A stretch of 27,561 nt of DNA from Pseudomonadota bacterium (GTDB lineage Bacteria; Pseudomonadota; Gammaproteobacteria; Burkholderiales; Burkholderiaceae). The DNA lies in the NCBI GenBank assembly GCA_023441105.1, contig JAEZQX010000590.1:1-27561 (forward strand), in the 5' to 3' direction. The notes under the pieces are model-generated. The model was not told where the DNA came from. It was given only the letters and a program-made list of their open reading frames with translations, and made no database searches. The translations under genes and the position numbers were made by a program. Positions 24,644 to 27,561 of this stretch are shown here, in pieces; within the stretch, counting starts at the first letter, position 1; every line of letters starts with the position of its first letter.

Positions 24644-26152
24644 CTATCGCGCAACGAAGTTGCCGTGGAGTCCCAGCGGCAGGCCGTACGGCAGCCGGGC
24701 GCGGGCGATCGGTCCGGCTTCCACCGCCGCGGCATCGAACACGGCGAGCGTCGTTTGCCGCTCCAGCCGATTCCAGGCGGTGCCGACCAGCCAGCCGCTG
24801 CTCTCGGGTGCACCCGGTCGCGGCACGAAGACATGCTCCTCCACCAGCGTCTGCGCGCCGTAGTCGTAGCGCTGCATCCGTCCGCTGGCAGTGTCCATGC
24901 GTGCCACGACGTTCATGCCGAACAGCCCCGCCGGCATGGCGTCGCTGCGGCTGGCGACGAACATCGACTGCGTGCGGCGACCGACGTGGCGCGGATCGAT
25001 GCGCGGAAACTCGGCCGTCTCCTGCGACAGGCTGCGGACCGCGACGCGGCGGTTGCGCAGGTCCGCAACCACCTCCGCCGGTCGCGTATGCGCCGGCGGG
25101 TTCATCGGCCGGCGCTGCAGCGAATCGATCAGGTTCTGCATCATCCTCTCGAAGTCGTCGATCTGCATCAGCTGGATGCGGACCGAATCTCCGTCCTCCC
25201 AGGCGTTGCCGATGTGGAAGAAGGCGACCGGCGGCATGTCCAGGCGGTGCGCCACCTCGAGGGTGTCCTTGTCGATGAGCAGCAGCGTGCCGGCGCGTTC
25301 CGGCCGCCAGTCCAGCTTGTCGAGGAAGCTGTCGTTGCCGCGCGGCGATTCACGATCGAAGACCAGCGGCATCAGCACGAATGCCAGGTAGCGGCGGGTG
25401 ATGGCAAAGTCGTGGACCATGTCGGCATTCGGCGCGTCGATCAGCCGCGTGGCGCGCAGCTCGCCGCGCGCATCCAGCCGGTAGAGGACCAGCTTTCCGC
25501 TGCCGGGCAGGTAGCCGAAGCTCCAGACGGTGCCATCGCTGTCCACCTTCGGATGGGCGGAGAAGGCCAGCCCGTCCGTCTCCGCCGACCACACCTTGCG
25601 CCCCAGCGTCTGCAGCGAATCCGGGTCGAGCCGCCACGGCGAGCCAGCTTCCCAGAGGGCCAGCAACTCGTCGCCGAGCGGCAGCACATTGATGTTGGCG
25701 ACGTTGATGTCGTCCGGCCTGGCGATCGGCAGGCTGTCCGCGATGCGGCTGCCGAAGCCGGGGCGCTGGAAGCGGCCCGCCTTCTCGTCGGCCAGGTACT
25801 TGTCGGTCGCCACCATGCGGGCGCGATGCTGCAGCGATCGGCCGCCGAGAGCGAATGCATGGACCATGCCGTCGCCGTCGAACCAGTGCTGGTAGCGGGT
25901 GGCGCCGCGGCGCAGGCGGGCCGGCCCGTTGCGATAGAGCGTCCCCTTGAGATCGGCCGGCAGCGGCCGGTCGAATTCGACCGTCGTGGGACCGTAGGCT
26001 TCGCGAAAGTCGGCAAAGGCGTCCGCCCAGGCATCCAGCGGCGAAGCCGCCGGGCCCGCATCCGCCCAGGCGGCGCGCGGCAGCAGCGCCGCTGCGGCAG
26101 ATCCGGCTGCGCCTTGCAGCAGTCGCCGGCGAATGACCAACTTCTGGTTCAT
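24644..26152 (-). CDS. Carotenoid/stilbene cleavage oxygenase family protein with Tat-type signal
   Basis: A 502-aa non-haem iron dioxygenase of the carotenoid oxygenase (RPE65/NinaB/LSD) superfamily, which splits C=C bonds of carotenoids or lignin-type stilbenes. All four iron ligands are present: H200 in SAHPKVD, H247 in MVHDFAIT, H313 in FFHIGNAWED and H496 in LHGNFV. Other signatures are GTLYRNGPA and YQHWFDGDGMVHAF. The N-terminus, IRRRLLQGAAGSAAAALLP with cleavage near AWA (about 30), looks like a Tat signal, so the enzyme should be exported with iron bound. ATG 26152 has a strong GAGGAGGAG. It follows the DUF2141 gene by 12 nt. The substrate is unknown. Confidence 0.94.
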   Translation of the reverse strand: MNQKLVIRRRLLQGAAGSAAAALLPRAAWADAGPAASPLDAWADAFADFREAYGPTTVEFDRPLPADLKGTLYRNGPARLRRGATRYQHWFDGDGMVHAFALGGRSLQHRARMVATDKYLADEKAGRFQRPGFGSRIADSLPIARPDDINVANINVLPLGDELLALWEAGSPWRLDPDSLQTLGRKVWSAETDGLAFSAHPKVDSDGTVWSFGYLPGSGKLVLYRLDARGELRATRLIDAPNADMVHDFAITRRYLAFVLMPLVFDRESPRGNDSFLDKLDWRPERAGTLLLIDKDTLEVAHRLDMPPVAFFHIGNAWEDGDSVRIQLMQIDDFERMMQNLIDSLQRRPMNPPAHTRPAEVVADLRNRRVAVRSLSQETAEFPRIDPRHVGRRTQSMFVASRSDAMPAGLFGMNVVARMDTASGRMQRYDYGAQTLVEEHVFVPRPGAPESSGWLVGTAWNRLERQTTLAVFDAAAVEAGPIARARLPYGLPLGLHGNFVAR

Positions 26153-26164
26153 GGCCGCTCCTCC

Positions 26165-26590
26165 TCAATCCGACAGCTGGATGGTGATGCTGCCGCCTTC
26201 TGCCGGCAGGTTGAAGCGGGCCTGCTGCCAGGTGGCCGGTCCGGCGAGGTTGCGGGCGCTGCCCGAGAACCCATAGGGTTCGTTCGGGATGCCGAGCAGG
26301 TTGCTGTCGAGCTTCTGGTTGCCGTTGCGGTCGTGGTAGATCGCGATCGCGTAGTCGCCGGCAGCCAGTCCCGGCACGCGGATGACTGCCGGATTGGCCG
26401 ACGCCGGCACCTGGACTTCCTTCACCGCCGTCTTGCGATAGTCGTCGGCGGAACCATAGATGCCGAGCCTCAGGTTGCCCACCGCCTCCTTGACGTTCTC
26501 GACCTTCAGCTCGAGGTCGGCGGACCAGCCGGTAGCCGGCAGCGCCAGGATTGCCGTGGCGGCCGCGAGGCCGAGCCAGTGTCGTTTCAT
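26165..26590 (-). CDS. Secreted DUF2141 family protein
   Basis: A 141-aa protein with a signal peptide cut near GWSA-D (about residue 24). The mature part is a beta-sandwich-like DUF2141 domain, recognised by LRLGIYGSADDYRK, GLAAGDYAIAIYHDRNGNQKL and LGIPNEPYGFSGSA. DRNGNQKLD has the spacing of a calcium-binding loop. The gene precedes the carotenoid-oxygenase-type gene by 12 nt, so they form a two-gene exported unit. ATG 26590 follows AAGGAGA. The domain's role is not known to me; ligand presentation or a carrier for a hydrophobic substrate is possible but unproven. Confidence 0.93.
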   Translation of the reverse strand: MKRHWLGLAAATAILALPATGWSADLELKVENVKEAVGNLRLGIYGSADDYRKTAVKEVQVPASANPAVIRVPGLAAGDYAIAIYHDRNGNQKLDSNLLGIPNEPYGFSGSARNLAGPATWQQARFNLPAEGGSITIQLSD

Positions 26591-26794
26591 GATCTCTCCT
26601 TCTCATCTGCCGCCGCACCACCCGTTGGCACGGCCTGGAGTGCATCGTGTGCGCAAGCCGGCCGCACGCCGAGCGGCAGGAGACGGGCTGCGCGAAGCGC
26701 TGCGCGAAGCGACGAAAACCGGGAGTGAACGGCGGAAGCGATGCTGCGTTGTCGTAGCATGTCGCCACCCAGCAGCCTGCAGCAGGACGACATC

Positions 26795-27418
26795 ATGCAC
26801 ATCGCCATCCTCACCTTCGACGGCTTCAACGAGCTCGACTCGTTCATCGCCCTGGGCATCCTGAACCGGATCAAGACGCCCGGCTGGCGCGTGAGCATCG
26901 CCTGCCCGGCGCCCGAAGTCCGGTCGATGAACGGCGTGGTGGTGCGGGCGCAGGTTACGCTGGAGGAAGCCTCGCGGGCCGATGCCGTCCTGGTCGGCAG
27001 CGGCATGCAGACCCGGGAGGTGGTCGCCGATCCGGCGCTGCTGGCGCGGCTGGAGCTCGACCCAGCCCGCCAGCTCCTCGGCGCGCAATGCTCGGGAACG
27101 CTGGTGCTGGCTCGCCTCGGGCTGCTGCAGGGCGTGCCGGCGTGCACGGACCTGACGACCAGGCCGTGGGTCGAGGAGGCCGGTGTCGCGGTTCTCGACC
27201 AGCCGTTCGTGGCGCGGGGCAACGTCGCCACGGCCGGCGGCTGCCTGTCATCGCAGTACCTGGCCTGCTGGGTGATCGCCCGGCTGCAGGGTCTCGATGC
27301 CGCGCGCGGCGCCATGCATTACGTCGCCCCGGTAGGAGAGAAGGAGGCCTACGTCGCGCGCGCCCTGCGTAATGTCGAGCCGTACCTGGAGCCGGCGGCA
27401 GCCTCCCTGGCGTCCTGA
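26795..27418 (+). CDS. DJ-1/PfpI family protein
   Basis: A 207-aa class I glutamine amidotransferase-like protein. The nucleophile-elbow cysteine is C99 in LGAQCSGTLVLARLG, with the conserved acidic residue E13 in FDGFNELDS. TAGGCLSSQYLACWVIARL and MHYVAPVGEKEAYVARAL complete the pattern I recall for this bacterial subgroup. Family members act as glyoxalases, chaperones, isonitrile hydratases or proteases; which applies here cannot be decided. ATG 26795 has AGGA 7 nt upstream; earlier in-frame starts lack one. The gene is divergent from the DUF2141/oxygenase unit across a 204-nt gap that holds a 12-nt tandem duplication (26687-26710). Confidence 0.9.
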   Translation: MHIAILTFDGFNELDSFIALGILNRIKTPGWRVSIACPAPEVRSMNGVVVRAQVTLEEASRADAVLVGSGMQTREVVADPALLARLELDPARQLLGAQCSGTLVLARLGLLQGVPACTDLTTRPWVEEAGVAVLDQPFVARGNVATAGGCLSSQYLACWVIARLQGLDAARGAMHYVAPVGEKEAYVARALRNVEPYLEPAAASLAS

Positions 27419-27479
27419 ACCGATCCAACCGGCGCGGTCCGGACTCCGGGCGCGCCCGGGCTCGCAAGCGTCGGCCGCG

Positions 27480-27504
27480 AAAAAAAGGCCGCCCGCGGGC
27501 GGCC
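27480..27504 (-). terminator. Rho-independent terminator for a minus-strand gene
   Basis: On the minus strand the 18-nt perfect palindrome GGCCGCCCGCGGGCGGCC (27487-27504) is followed by seven T residues (27486-27480). It lies 36 nt after the stop codon at 27541 of the gene running off the right edge. The A-run precedes the hairpin on the plus strand, so it does not terminate the DJ-1 gene. Confidence 0.85.
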
Positions 27505-27540
27505 CACCCTGATGCGTGAGCCGTGCGCCGGCGCGCAGGA

Positions 27541-27561
27541 TCAGGGCTTGAAGCTGTAACC
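27541..27561 (-). CDS. C-terminal end of a minus-strand gene truncated by the window edge
   Basis: The last 21 bases read on the minus strand as GYSFKP followed by TGA (27543-27541). The intrinsic terminator 36 nt downstream in the same direction supports a real gene end. Six residues are too few to name a product. Confidence 0.5.
   Translation of the reverse strand, partial: GYSFKP

Noticed and set aside
24386..26728. 780-codon open frame on the plus strand
   Set aside because: It lies antisense to the sensor kinase, carotenoid-type oxygenase and DUF2141 genes, which all have clear motifs. Its Arg/His/Gln-rich translation shows no known motif. Long antisense frames are expected at this GC content.

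Overview
The window is about 27.5 kb of uniformly GC-rich bacterial chromosome with short intergenic gaps. Two orphan Bug/TctC periplasmic binding proteins, two complete TRAP transporters, many Tat-type signals and GTG/TTG starts suggest a beta-proteobacterium of the Burkholderiales. That placement is inferred from gene content, with no rRNA or other marker to confirm it. No tRNA, rRNA, CRISPR array, insertion sequence or phage gene was seen. All genes except the fragment at the right edge look intact.

Left part (1-9215): dicarboxylate/hydroxy-acid uptake and oxidation. A minus-strand operon encodes an FrdB/SdhB-like iron-sulfur protein, two small haem-anchor subunits and a Bug receptor. No flavoprotein subunit lies in the window. 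Divergent from it is a LysR regulator, followed by a TRAP transporter (dctP-dctQ-dctM), a tartrate/D-malate dehydrogenase (TtuC/DmlA family) and a second Bug receptor. The set reads as a catabolic island for C4 hydroxy-dicarboxylates such as tartrate or D-malate. A strong intrinsic terminator closes it.

Middle (9216-14711): a small ABM-fold monooxygenase and class II dihydroorotase (pyrC), then a second TRAP transporter operon whose dctM starts at TTG, then an EcsC-like protein with a Gly/Ser-rich head.

Minus-strand block (14740-20031): five co-directional genes, two pairs of which overlap by 4 nt. In transcription order they are a flavin aromatic-hydroxylase-type monooxygenase, a DUF2783-like small protein, a two-helix membrane protein, a membrane-anchored BNR/sialidase-like beta-propeller, and a polytopic membrane protein with a GEEISWGQR...NLHNL signature. 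A Tat-exported dienelactone-hydrolase-family protein is divergent from the monooxygenase. The propeller and membrane-protein pair is the least explained part of the window.

Right part (21173-27561): a quinone-oxidoreductase-like MDR enzyme, an entericidin-type lipoprotein, a LytS/LytTR two-component pair, an exported carotenoid-cleavage-type oxygenase preceded by a secreted DUF2141 protein, a DJ-1/PfpI protein, and the last codons of a minus-strand gene with its terminator.

No gap longer than 300 bases lacks a gene; the largest (6724-6959) holds only a possible promoter. Assignments come from reading translated motifs and recalling family features; no database search was run.
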